The translations under genes were made by a program, and so were the position numbers. From Micromonospora andamanensis (lineage in GTDB: Bacteria; Actinomycetota; Actinomycetes; Mycobacteriales; Micromonosporaceae): 38,914 nucleotides of DNA. Of this stretch, positions 7,029 through 13,975 are shown in pieces. The stretch spans positions 1-38,914 of the forward strand of contig NZ_BOOZ01000057.1 of assembly GCF_016863495.1 (NCBI RefSeq), given 5' to 3'. The notes beneath the pieces were generated by a model that was not told the DNA's origin, did no database searches, and saw only the letters and a program-made list of their open reading frames with translations. The stretch's first letter is position 1. Each line of letters opens with the position of its first letter.

Positions 7029-7628
7029 GTGAACGGCGCACCGGGCGCTCGAACGAGGGCTCCACGCAGTCCGAACGACTTGCTGCGGCGCGCACGGCTG
7101 GCGAAGCGGTCGCCGACGGGGTCAGGTCGAGTGATGTCGCGGCAGGAGGTTGCCGAGGCGGTCAGCGCGTGGATCTGGGAGCACCTGAGACGGCGCACTT
7201 ACCTTGACAGCAGGTACATCGGCAAGCTGGAGCGCGGTGAGTCCCGCTGGCCGGTGTCGCACGTCCGGGCCGGGTTACGCGGGGTCTTCGGCGTTGACAA
7301 CGACGCCTCGATCGGGCTGCACGTCATCTACGGCTCCGGACGACCGACCGAGGCCGTGGGTGACGTGCCAGCTCCGGCTTGGGAGAGGGAGCCTGAGCCC
7401 ACACCGCTCACGTCGCGGAACGACCGTGCAGATGTGACGCCCACTGTTCATCTCGGCGTCGCGGCGGGCACGGCAGTCGTGGTCACGGTCGACAGTGGGC
7501 CTGCTGGGCCGGTCCGCGTCGTACTGACCGCGATGCCCGAGGACTGTTCCGAACGACCGGCGCTACCGCTGGCTGCCAGCGGTGGGGCACGGGTGTACTC
7601 ACTCGCCTACAGGCGCAGGCAAGCCTGA
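7029..7628 (+). CDS. XRE-like helix-turn-helix regulator
   Basis: 199 aa with a GTG start and GAGAGGG 8 bases before it. Residues 15-95 resemble an actinomycete XRE domain (SRQEVAEAVSAWIWE, YIGKLERGESRWP, RAGLRGVFGV). The remaining ~100 residues contain a hydrophobic beta-rich stretch (VHLGVAAGTAVVVTVDSG) that may be an effector or dimerisation part. Its stop shares one base with the ATG of the next regulator (TGATG), so the pair is co-translated. The target is unknown. Confidence 0.82.
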   Translation: MNGAPGARTRAPRSPNDLLRRARLAKRSPTGSGRVMSRQEVAEAVSAWIWEHLRRRTYLDSRYIGKLERGESRWPVSHVRAGLRGVFGVDNDASIGLHVIYGSGRPTEAVGDVPAPAWEREPEPTPLTSRNDRADVTPTVHLGVAAGTAVVVTVDSGPAGPVRVVLTAMPEDCSERPALPLAASGGARVYSLAYRRRQA

Positions 7629-8047
7629 TGGGGCAGCAGCCGGCCGAGTTGAAGCCCCATGCGTCTGCCCGACACTTCCTCGGCGCGGAGTTGCGCTGTT
7701 GGCGGCAGCAGCGCGGGCTGTCGCTGGCACGGCTCGCGACGCTGGTGCACGTGAGCCCCGACCTGCTCGGCAAGATCGAGAAAGCCGAGCGTACAGCCAG
7801 CCTAGATGTCATGAGTCGCTGTGACCAGGCGTTGGAGACAGGCGGAGCGCTGGTCCGCTTGCGGCGCTTCGTGGACCACCATCCGGCAGCGCAGCCACGA
7901 TCGGATGCCTCGGCGACGAGACCAACACGGTTCATGGTGGTCATGGAGATCCTGCCTGTCGGGCCAGTCGACTCCGACGCCGCTCCCCTCGTGAACAGCG
8001 GCGGGCAGCCTCGTTTGTACGCGCTTCACGGCGGACAGAGCAGATGA
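7628..8047 (+). CDS. XRE-family helix-turn-helix regulator
   Basis: 139 aa. The HTH lies at residues 15-70 (FLGAELRCWRQQRGLSLARLA, VSPDLLGKIEKAERT), followed by a short tail with no recognised domain. It has a minimal build with no DUF5753 domain. Its start overlaps the preceding HTH gene by one base and its stop overlaps the next HTH gene by four bases, so three regulators are translated as one block. That suggests hetero-oligomers or an ordered regulatory set rather than three independent regulators; this is inference. Confidence 0.85.
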   Translation: MGQQPAELKPHASARHFLGAELRCWRQQRGLSLARLATLVHVSPDLLGKIEKAERTASLDVMSRCDQALETGGALVRLRRFVDHHPAAQPRSDASATRPTRFMVVMEILPVGPVDSDAAPLVNSGGQPRLYALHGGQSR

Positions 8048-8772
8048 TCGGAATGGATACCGTCCCGGGTCCCGTCACTCCGGAACAGATTCGCGACCTG
8101 CAGAAGGCGCTGGGACGGCAGTTGGCCCACTGGCGCAAGGCGGCCGGGATGACCCAGGCCGCCCTCGCCAGGCGGACGGCCTACTCCCGCAGTTCGGTCG
8201 CGAACGTGGAGATCGGGCGAAACACCATCACCCGTGGCTTCTGGGAGCGCGCCGACCACGAACTCCGGGCGGAAAGAACGTTGGTGGACGCGTTCGACAG
8301 GCTCCAGGAACTGATCGCCATCCTTCGGAGACATAGAGCGTGGGTGGTCGAGAACGAACGACTGCTACGCCACCAGGCAGCCGTGCCGCCGAAGCCACCA
8401 ACTAGTCTCATGACCGCGACTCCCGTCTGCGGATGCACGGTCACGGTCGCTCGTTGGAGAGTGCGCGAAGTCCTTGCGTTGCGGGAGGCGCTGCGGCTCA
8501 GCATCGGGTCATTCGCCGAACGGCTTCGCGTGCCTCCCTCGATTGTCGCAATGTGGGAGGACCACGGACAGCCTCAACCGCCGAGTCTGGCGATGCAGGC
8601 AGCCCTCGACGACCTTCTCAAACTTGCCGACCAGGACGCCCGAACCCGCTTCGCACGGATTCTCCAGATGCCACCGTTGAGGTCCACCGATCACGCCGGT
8701 GCGCCTCGAACCGGTCGTCCTGCAACGGTGACCCTGCTTCACCGAAGCGAGGGACCACAGGCCATGCGGTGA
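8044..8772 (+). CDS. Two-HTH XRE-family regulator
   Basis: 242 aa. The first HTH is at residues 15-75 (LAHWRKAAGMTQAALARRTA, SRSSVANVEIGRN). A helical linker follows (100-120), then a second HTH-like region at 143-195 (REVLALREALRLSIGSFAERL, VPPSIVAMWEDHG). Two tandem HTH units in one chain suggest recognition of a bipartite site. The ATG at 8044 overlaps the previous stop by ATGA. It is the last of three consecutive HTH genes and is followed after 10 bases by a small cysteine-motif protein. Confidence 0.85.
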   Translation: MIGMDTVPGPVTPEQIRDLQKALGRQLAHWRKAAGMTQAALARRTAYSRSSVANVEIGRNTITRGFWERADHELRAERTLVDAFDRLQELIAILRRHRAWVVENERLLRHQAAVPPKPPTSLMTATPVCGCTVTVARWRVREVLALREALRLSIGSFAERLRVPPSIVAMWEDHGQPQPPSLAMQAALDDLLKLADQDARTRFARILQMPPLRSTDHAGAPRTGRPATVTLLHRSEGPQAMR

Positions 8773-8782
8773 AGGGACAACG

Positions 8783-9076
8783 ATGGGCAGGCCGTTGACA
8801 ATCATCCCGGGACTGCGCCAGTCGGTCATGTTCGACGTAGCGGTGGCCCTCTACCGACGGCACGGTGTCGAACGCAGACCCAGGGTGTGCAAGGCGTGCG
8901 GGCAGGCGGCACCGTGCCCGGTTCGGCTTCACGCCGAACTCGTCATAGCGACTGCAGGCGCTGACCCACAGCAATTCGAGGACGCTCCGCCGCCAGGACA
9001 TACCGGCTTCCGAGTCGGCGGTCGCAGCCGTCCCATCGACGACGATGCCCTTACGTACGAGCGTCACGACGACTAA
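8783..9076 (+). CDS. Small protein with C-x2-C-G-x3-P-C motif
   Basis: 97 aa. VCKACGQAAPCPVR (about residues 35-48) repeats the cysteine pattern of the 6634-6945 protein. Before it is a helical segment (FDVAVALYRRHGV) and after it an acidic tail (RPIDDDALTYERHDD). The start has GGGACA a few bases upstream. The family is unrecognised; metal binding is likely from three closely spaced Cys. It ends the plus-strand run and is convergent with the prepilin peptidase gene; the 49 bases between show no clear terminator. Confidence 0.7.
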   Translation: MGRPLTIIPGLRQSVMFDVAVALYRRHGVERRPRVCKACGQAAPCPVRLHAELVIATAGADPQQFEDAPPPGHTGFRVGGRSRPIDDDALTYERHDD

Positions 9077-9125
9077 TCCCGTCTCCGCGTCCGCATTCCA
9101 CGACGCCCGTGCCAACTGATCCGCC

Positions 9126-9803
9126 TTACGGTGCGGCAAGCACCACGGCAAGAAGCCAACCAGCCGCGAGGGCTGGCCCCATTGGGATCGGCGGGTTCTT
9201 CACGTCGCTGGCCGATCGGACTCTGACGACGGAAGCGATTGTGCCGTGTAAAAGCAGCCCAGAAAGAAGGCCGAGCATCGCTGTCTGCCAGCCCAGCCAG
9301 CCGAGGTTGAACGCGATGGCGCCGACGAACACGACATCACCGAGGCCGAGCTGACCGGGCAACGCCAAGGCGATGGCAAGCATGACCGCCGTTGCGGCGA
9401 TACCTGCAAACGCAGCTCGAAGAAGCGGCCCGACATCGCCTCCAACGAAGGCGGCAATGATGAAGCACAGGCCAGACGACACCCACAGCGCGCCGGTGAC
9501 GCGATGGGGTAACCGACGGCACCGCACGTCGATAATTGCCAGACCGAGGCCCACCACCGCGAAGAGCCAGAAGGCCGGCAGCGTCGCGCTGAAAGGCATG
9601 ACTGCCCCGGTGATGGCGGCGGCGGTGGCGGCGAGAACGGCGGTGAGGATCACCTCTGGGGGGCGTGCCGGACCGCCGGTCCACCAACGGGCGGGTAGGC
9701 GAACTGGTCCGGACACCTGCGCGCCGTACGCGATAGCGGCTATCGGGACACCAGCCATCACGCCCGCGAGGCCGAGGCCGATCGCGGCTGCGCCGTTGGT
9801 CAC
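9126..9803 (-). CDS. Prepilin peptidase (A24 family)
   Basis: 225 aa, multi-pass membrane protein. The two catalytic aspartates of A24 aspartyl proteases are visible: IDVRCRRLPH (Asp 92) and LGLGDV (Asp 156), separated by membrane segments as in the family. The extra cytoplasmic methyltransferase domain of PilD is absent, as in TadV/CpaA-type enzymes. It should cleave the four pilin-like proteins encoded at 17219-18803, although it is ~7 kb away on the other strand. I chose the GTG at 9803, six bases after the winged-helix stop; an in-frame ATG at 9848 would overlap that gene by 40 bases. Confidence 0.9.
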   Translation of the reverse strand: MTNGAAAIGLGLAGVMAGVPIAAIAYGAQVSGPVRLPARWWTGGPARPPEVILTAVLAATAAAITGAVMPFSATLPAFWLFAVVGLGLAIIDVRCRRLPHRVTGALWVSSGLCFIIAAFVGGDVGPLLRAAFAGIAATAVMLAIALALPGQLGLGDVVFVGAIAFNLGWLGWQTAMLGLLSGLLLHGTIASVVRVRSASDVKNPPIPMGPALAAGWLLAVVLAAP

Positions 9804-9808
9804 GGGTG

Positions 9809-10096
9809 TCAGGTCCGCCCGCCGCTCGCGCGGTGCTCCCGACTCCACCGATCGATCTCACCGAGGAGGTCGACCAGCTCGACGCCGCCATGAGTCAGCC
9901 GGTAGTCGGCACCGTCGTCGCCCTGGTGGTGCTCAACGAGGTCGTGGGCGCGGAGGTAGGCCAGGGTATCGGTCAGCGTGCGGGCGTGCACGACATCGGG
10001 ACTGGCCTGAGACACCGCGTGGTGAAGCTTCGAGTAGCGCAGCGGGCCTTCGTGGAGGGCGGTCAGGACCGCAACCGACAGCTTCCGTTTAGCCAA
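9809..10096 (-). CDS. HxlR-like winged-helix regulator
   Basis: 95 aa. It shows the HxlR-type layout: VAVLTALHEGPLRYSKLHHAV, then TLTDTLAYLRAHDLVEHHQG and a wing ending DYRLTHGGVELVDLLGEID. It is directly upstream of, or overlaps, the prepilin peptidase, so it very likely controls that gene and itself. The start at 10096 is TTG without a good ribosome site; a CTG at 10126, in frame and 9 bases after GGAGG (10136-10140), is a credible alternative. No cysteine sensor is visible. The upstream palindromes at 10212-10249 are its best candidate operator. Confidence 0.8.
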   Translation of the reverse strand: MAKRKLSVAVLTALHEGPLRYSKLHHAVSQASPDVVHARTLTDTLAYLRAHDLVEHHQGDDGADYRLTHGGVELVDLLGEIDRWSREHRASGGRT

Positions 10097-10211
10097 GTTG
10101 AGTAGGTGTTCGAGATCGTTCGTCAGCGCAACTCACCTCCCCCGAATCGAGCGCGCCAGCTCAAGACAACAGTCTATGAGGCCGCACAACTATTCGGCGA
10201 GGGTTTAACGT

Positions 10212-10249
10212 GAGGAAAGTTTCCTCCATAATGGAGTAAATTATGGAGG
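10212..10249. promoter_or_regulatory. Two overlapping perfect palindromes
   Basis: GAGGAAA-G-TTTCCTC occupies 10212-10226. A second palindrome, CCTCCATAAT / ATTATGGAGG with a 7-base centre, occupies 10223-10249. They share bases 10223-10226, and the second also contains TCCAT-A-ATGGA. The area is distinctly AT-rich for this genome. Lying upstream of the winged-helix/prepilin peptidase pair and just past the stop of another winged-helix gene, they could be operators for those regulators or two mutually exclusive RNA hairpins. Confidence 0.55.
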
Positions 10250-10279
10250 ATATGGCATCTTTCGGGATTACCTCTGCAA

Positions 10280-10630
10280 TCAGTATATCTCGACTGGTGA
10301 ATCAGGGCCGGCCAGTCTCGGGCGCGGGGCTGCGCGCGATGCCAGCCAATGACGCAGCCGAAGGAGATGGCCGAGGACCGCCACCCCCCTGGCGGTCAGG
10401 CAAAAGTGGGCTTCGGCGAGCGGCTCGCCGTCCAACGAGCCGGCGTGAGGGCTAACCACGAAGCCGTCTGCCGCCATCGCTCGCAACAGGGCTGCAGGCC
10501 GGGGTGATTCGGCCGCGATCTGGGCGAAGGTGGCGGTGCCGCCGCGATGATGCATCGCCAACAGCAACTCGAAGGCACCACACCTGGCCAGGAGGGCCAG
10601 TGTTTGCTCTGTGCGATTGTGATCGCCCAT
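10280..10630 (-). CDS. Winged-helix DNA-binding protein
   Basis: 116 aa. The N-terminal two thirds read as a winged helix: TLALLARCGAFELLLAMHHRG, TATFAQIAAESPRPAALLRAM, ADGFVV, then a wing and ARGVAVLGHLL. It is similar in layout to HxlR/ArsR-like regulators, with a single Cys at residue 17. The ATG at 10630 has a GGCGGGGA upstream. It is divergent from the Tad operon and upstream of a second winged-helix gene on the same strand, so either the pilus operon or the peptidase operon may be its target. Confidence 0.75.
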   Translation of the reverse strand: MGDHNRTEQTLALLARCGAFELLLAMHHRGGTATFAQIAAESPRPAALLRAMAADGFVVSPHAGSLDGEPLAEAHFCLTARGVAVLGHLLRLRHWLASRAAPRPRLAGPDSPVEIY

Positions 10631-10960
10631 TGGCTATCCCCGCCTTTCTCGCGCATTCATTTTCAGCCAGCCGTGGCCGTAATAGACGCCTACTTATCTG
10701 TCGGGTAGGCGACAGCACCTTTGAGATGCTTTGTAGCAATTTGAAGTCGAAGTTGCCCTTGGTCCTTACGTGTACGCGCGTGCGCCCCGCCCTACCCGAT
10801 GCGCGTAGCCGCAGGTACGCACGTAGACATCACTGCGGGGTCAGGGTGTAGACACGACTCGTGACCTTGAGCGAGTCGGCCACCGATGGGCTGCTGTTCA
10901 CGGTCGCAGACGCCCGGCTGCCAGCCGGGGCCGTTCACGAGATCGGGGAGGTTCGCGGCC
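10631..10960. promoter_or_regulatory. Divergent intergenic region before the Tad operon
   Basis: About 330 bases between the winged-helix gene (-) and the lipoprotein gene (+). It is less GC-rich from 10640 to 10760 and shows no convincing long gene. CGCCTAC (10687-10693) is mirrored by GTAGGCG (10705-10711), interleaved with CTGTC (10698-10702) and GACAG (10711-10715). These are candidate operator half-sites. No clear sigma-70-type -35/-10 pair could be assigned by eye for the pilus operon. Confidence 0.4.
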
Positions 10961-10968
10961 AGTGTTGA
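10861..10968 (+). CDS. Possible 35-codon leader ORF
   Basis: GTG at 10861 opens a 35-residue frame that starts right after an in-frame stop and ends seven bases into the lipoprotein gene. Roughly four fifths of its codons end in G or C. TAGACA (10849-10854) stands six bases before the GTG and could be a -10 box for a leaderless message. The peptide has no recognised motif. It may be a translational-coupling leader or simply chance. Confidence 0.2.
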   Translation: MTLSESATDGLLFTVADARLPAGAVHEIGEVRGQC

Positions 10969-11510
10969 CCCGGAGGTTCATGGCATGTCTCGTCGGGGTT
11001 TCGGCGCTGCTCAGCACGGCGTGCAGCACAAACGACGACGGCGAATCGGTGCCGACGACGCAGGCGACGACCCCGCCGAGTGCGCCCGCCTCCGAGGCAC
11101 CTTCTGCCCAGCAGGAAGCGCTCGCGGCGTACATCGGGATGTGGCAAGCCATGGCGAAGGCGGGCGAGGTTCCCGATCCAGATGCGCCGGAGCTGCGGCG
11201 GTACGCCGCCGATCGGGCGTTGGCTCGGGTCGTTGACGTGCTGTTCACCTACCGGGAGACCGGTGTGGTGACGCGGGGCGCACCGGTGACAGATGCACGG
11301 GTCAGTGGTGCCAGCCCGGCCGACGCGCCTACCGAGGTCACCGTCGTCGACTGCGGCGACTCTACGAACTGGACCAAACACACAAAGGCCACTGGCGAGC
11401 TGATCGCGGACGATCCACGGGGGCGGCGCAACATCACTGCCGTGGTCAAGCCGGTAGACGGCTCGTGGAAGGTGGTCTCGTTCGATGTGGGGGACATCGG
11501 ATCATGCTGA
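10962..11510 (+). CDS. Probable secreted lipoprotein, first gene of the Tad operon
   Basis: 182 aa. The N-terminus is a short basic stretch and hydrophobic core ending SALLSTAC, where Cys 21 is a probable lipidation site in a slightly non-standard lipobox. A Thr/Pro/Ala-rich spacer (25-50) follows. The C-terminal ~120 residues look like an NTF2-like fold as in actinobacterial lipoproteins (VTVVDCGDSTNW, GSWKVVSFDVGDIGSC), with two Cys able to form a disulfide. The GTG at 10962 has GGGGAGG 9 bases upstream. A role as a surface or pilus accessory protein is inferred from position only. Confidence 0.75.
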   Translation: MLTRRFMACLVGVSALLSTACSTNDDGESVPTTQATTPPSAPASEAPSAQQEALAAYIGMWQAMAKAGEVPDPDAPELRRYAADRALARVVDVLFTYRETGVVTRGAPVTDARVSGASPADAPTEVTVVDCGDSTNWTKHTKATGELIADDPRGRRNITAVVKPVDGSWKVVSFDVGDIGSC

Positions 11511-12403
11511 GACTCACACGTTTGGCGGCGGTGCTCCTACTGGCCGGCTCCGTTCTACTCGTCGCGCCGATGGCTGCGCAGGCCGATCCGTACGGAGACA
11601 CCCGCTGCGACAACAACCCTAGCGCCCCAGGATGCGACGTCACGGCCGGTAATCCCGGCGGTGGTGGCCCCTCGAACCCGGGCAACGGCGGCGGCCAAGG
11701 AGGGGATGGCAAGTGCCGCAACCCTGCCGGCGAGGAGATCCCGTGTGAGCGGGACGGAGCGTGGGCAGGAGCCGATGGCTGCTACTACGCGCCCACCGAC
11801 CCGTCCCCGTCGACCATCGCCGCTCTCGGGGGTCAGCCTGCGGGTGAGGGTGGTTGGTACATGCGGATCTGCTACGGCGACAGCAGTGCGCTCGGAGGTG
11901 CGGTGTGGATCGCGGGCGACCCGCCGGTGGTGTCTCCGGCGGTGTTGGCCCGGCAGGCGCGGGCGCGTCTTGACTTGCCGAGGGTCGTCATTCGGATGAA
12001 TCCGCCGGGTGATCAGCTCGTCAACCTGCCGGCCTGGCTGGCTCTCGACCGGGGGTCGTGGGGATCGCACTCGGCGACCGCTTCCGTTCCGGGTGTCAGC
12101 GTCACGGCGACGGCGCGGCCGGTGAAGGCGAGCTGGTCGATGGGTGACGGGGTGACAGTGACATGCGAGGGGCCGGGGACGCTGTGGGCCTCGGGTACCG
12201 ATCCGGCGAAGGCGTCGCCTGACTGCGGGCATGTCTACCGGCGGTCCTCGGCTGGCTCACCGGGCGGGCACTACACCGTGACGGTGACGATCACGTGGGA
12301 GGTGACCTGGGCTGGTGCCGGGCAGTCCGGCACGGTGCCGGGGTTGACCACGACCGGGCAGGTGCAGACCCGGGTCCAGGAGTCGCAGGCCGTCGTGCGC
12401 TAG
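11504..12403 (+). CDS. Secreted protein of unknown function
   Basis: 299 aa with a clear signal peptide (residues 1-27, MLRLTRLAAVLLLAGSVLLV, likely cleaved after AQA). A Gly/Pro-rich linker with paired cysteines (35-70) is followed by CYYAPTDPSPS and RICYGD, then a C-terminal beta-rich domain (YTVTVTITWEVTW). The ATG at 11504 overlaps the lipoprotein stop by seven bases and has GGGGGA upstream. It is probably exported to the wall or pilus. The family is not recognised beyond similar proteins near actinobacterial Tad or conjugation genes. Confidence 0.75.
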   Translation: MLRLTRLAAVLLLAGSVLLVAPMAAQADPYGDTRCDNNPSAPGCDVTAGNPGGGGPSNPGNGGGQGGDGKCRNPAGEEIPCERDGAWAGADGCYYAPTDPSPSTIAALGGQPAGEGGWYMRICYGDSSALGGAVWIAGDPPVVSPAVLARQARARLDLPRVVIRMNPPGDQLVNLPAWLALDRGSWGSHSATASVPGVSVTATARPVKASWSMGDGVTVTCEGPGTLWASGTDPAKASPDCGHVYRRSSAGSPGGHYTVTVTITWEVTWAGAGQSGTVPGLTTTGQVQTRVQESQAVVR

Positions 12404-12450
12404 GCCAACAAATCAGTTCGTTCGCGCGCCGTTTCCCGAGGAGGCAAGTC

Positions 12451-13164
12451 ATGGCGCTGGATTCCGTGCGCCCTAAAACAGGGCTGGGCGATCGTGCGGC
12501 GGCTGCTGCCGGCCGTGCGGGACGTGGGCCGTGGCGGGCCGCCCGGCGGCGTCGCCGGTTGCCGTTCGTCGCGTTGGGCGGACTGCTGGTGATCGTGTGT
12601 GTGCTGGCCTACGCGTACGGGGCGGCGCAGCTCGGTGATCGTGTGCAGGTGCTCGCGGTGGCGCGACCGGTGGCGGCCGGGCAGCCGATCACCGCTGCCG
12701 ACCTCAAGCAGGTCTCCGCCGCCCGTGACCCGGGGGTTCGGTTGGTTCCGGCCGCGCAAGCGGTGGAGGTGGTTGGTCGCACGGCGGTGGTGCCGTTGGT
12801 GGCCGGCGCACTGTTGACGCCGGAGTTGCTCGGGGATGCCGCGTTTCCGCCCGGCGGTCAGGTAACCGCCTCGGTGGCGGTGAAGCCGGGTCAGTATCCG
12901 CAAGGGCTCGCGGCCGGCGCGAAGGTGTCCGTCTATGTCTCGGCCGTGCAGGACGGTGGTCAGCCCGCTCCGGCGGCCAGCTCGACGGCGAGCGGTTCGA
13001 CCCCGGCCCGGTTGTCGGCCGTGGTGCTGGGAGTTGACCTCGCCGGGGACGGCCAGGGCTCGACGGTCATCACGCTTCTCCTGGCCGCCTCGGACGCGCC
13101 GCAGTTGGCGGCGGCTCCGGCTGGCGGTGTGGTGCTGATGCAGACCTCGCCGGTGGGGAGCTGA
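12451..13164 (+). CDS. cpaB: CpaB/RcpC-like Flp pilus assembly protein
   Basis: 237 aa. After a basic N-terminus there is one membrane segment (about 37-54, LPFVALGGLLVIVCVLAYAY). A SAF domain follows at 65-125 (VAAGQPITAADLKQV, VVPLVAGALLTPELL), then an RcpC-like region with an Ala/Ser/Pro-rich insert near 175-190. CpaB proteins are periplasmic or wall-side parts of the Tad pilus. GAGGAGG precedes the ATG at 12451. The next gene starts one base after its stop, and the order cpaB-tadZ-cpaF-tadB-tadC supports the call. Confidence 0.9.
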   Translation: MALDSVRPKTGLGDRAAAAAGRAGRGPWRAARRRRRLPFVALGGLLVIVCVLAYAYGAAQLGDRVQVLAVARPVAAGQPITAADLKQVSAARDPGVRLVPAAQAVEVVGRTAVVPLVAGALLTPELLGDAAFPPGGQVTASVAVKPGQYPQGLAAGAKVSVYVSAVQDGGQPAPAASSTASGSTPARLSAVVLGVDLAGDGQGSTVITLLLAASDAPQLAAAPAGGVVLMQTSPVGS

Positions 13165-13165
13165 C

Positions 13166-13975
13166 ATGCCTCTGGTGGCGGTGACCTATGTGAAGGGTCG
13201 TCCGGGAGCGACGACGACAGCCTTCGGGTTGGCCGCGGTCGCACCGGAGTGGGCGCGGCCGGTGGTGGTGGAGTGCGATCCGGCGGGCGGCGATTTGATG
13301 CGCCGGCACGGGTTGGCGGCGGTTCCGAGCGTGGTGGACCTGGCCGCCGCCGCCCGGGGCGCGGCGAGTTCCGGAGACGTGTTCGCGGACGCGTCGCAGC
13401 CGGTGTCGGTGGCCGAGGTGGTGGTGCCGGTGGTGGTCGCCCCGGCGGGTGGGGCGCAGACCCGCGCGGCGTTGCCGGAGTTGACCGGTAGCGGTCGGGC
13501 GGTGCTGGCCGCGCCGGATCGGGTGGTGGTGGCGGACTGCGGCCGGTTGGGGCCGGGGTCGCCGGTGTGGCCGTTGTTGCGGCTCGCGGATGTGGTGGTG
13601 GTGCTGGCTCGGCCGAACGCCGACGAGATGGCCCATCTGCGGGAGCACCTGGGCGACCTCGTCGACGCGGGCGCTGGCCGCCTGGTGGTGCTGCTCGGCG
13701 CGGGCGGCGTGTACTCGGCGGCGGACGTGGCGGAGGTCCTGTCGACTCACGTCGGGCAGGAGTTGGCCCGCGACCCGGAGACGGTGAGCGTGCTCGGTCC
13801 GTTGCCGGACGACCGTCGGGCGGCGGCCGTGCTCGGCGGGAGCCTCGTGGCCGGGCGGCGCTGGCGTCGTCTGCCTCTGATGGCCGCCTACGCGGGGCTG
13901 TGGACGGACTTCGGCCCGTACCTGCCCGTCGCGGCCCCGCAGGCGAGCGACGTACCCACGGAGGCGACATCGTGA
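13166..13975 (+). CDS. tadZ: TadZ/CpaE-like ParA-family protein with altered P-loop
   Basis: 269 aa. It is a MinD/ParA-type fold with a P-loop region KGRPGATTTAFG (10-21). The expected GKT lysine is replaced by Ala, while the upstream signature lysine is kept. VVECDPAGGDL (34-44) and VVVADCGRLGPGSP (~118-131) are the switch regions. TadZ proteins localise the pilus apparatus at the membrane, and atypical ATPase sites are known among them. Position between cpaB and cpaF supports the call. Its stop overlaps the GTG of cpaF (GTGA). ATP hydrolysis is doubtful here. Confidence 0.85.
   Translation: MPLVAVTYVKGRPGATTTAFGLAAVAPEWARPVVVECDPAGGDLMRRHGLAAVPSVVDLAAAARGAASSGDVFADASQPVSVAEVVVPVVVAPAGGAQTRAALPELTGSGRAVLAAPDRVVVADCGRLGPGSPVWPLLRLADVVVVLARPNADEMAHLREHLGDLVDAGAGRLVVLLGAGGVYSAADVAEVLSTHVGQELARDPETVSVLGPLPDDRRAAAVLGGSLVAGRRWRRLPLMAAYAGLWTDFGPYLPVAAPQASDVPTEATS

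Noticed and set aside
13567..13971. Upstream extension of the cpaF frame
   Set aside because: Overlaps tadZ entirely and reads as Gly/Arg-rich low complexity; GTG at 13972 fits the operon overlaps.
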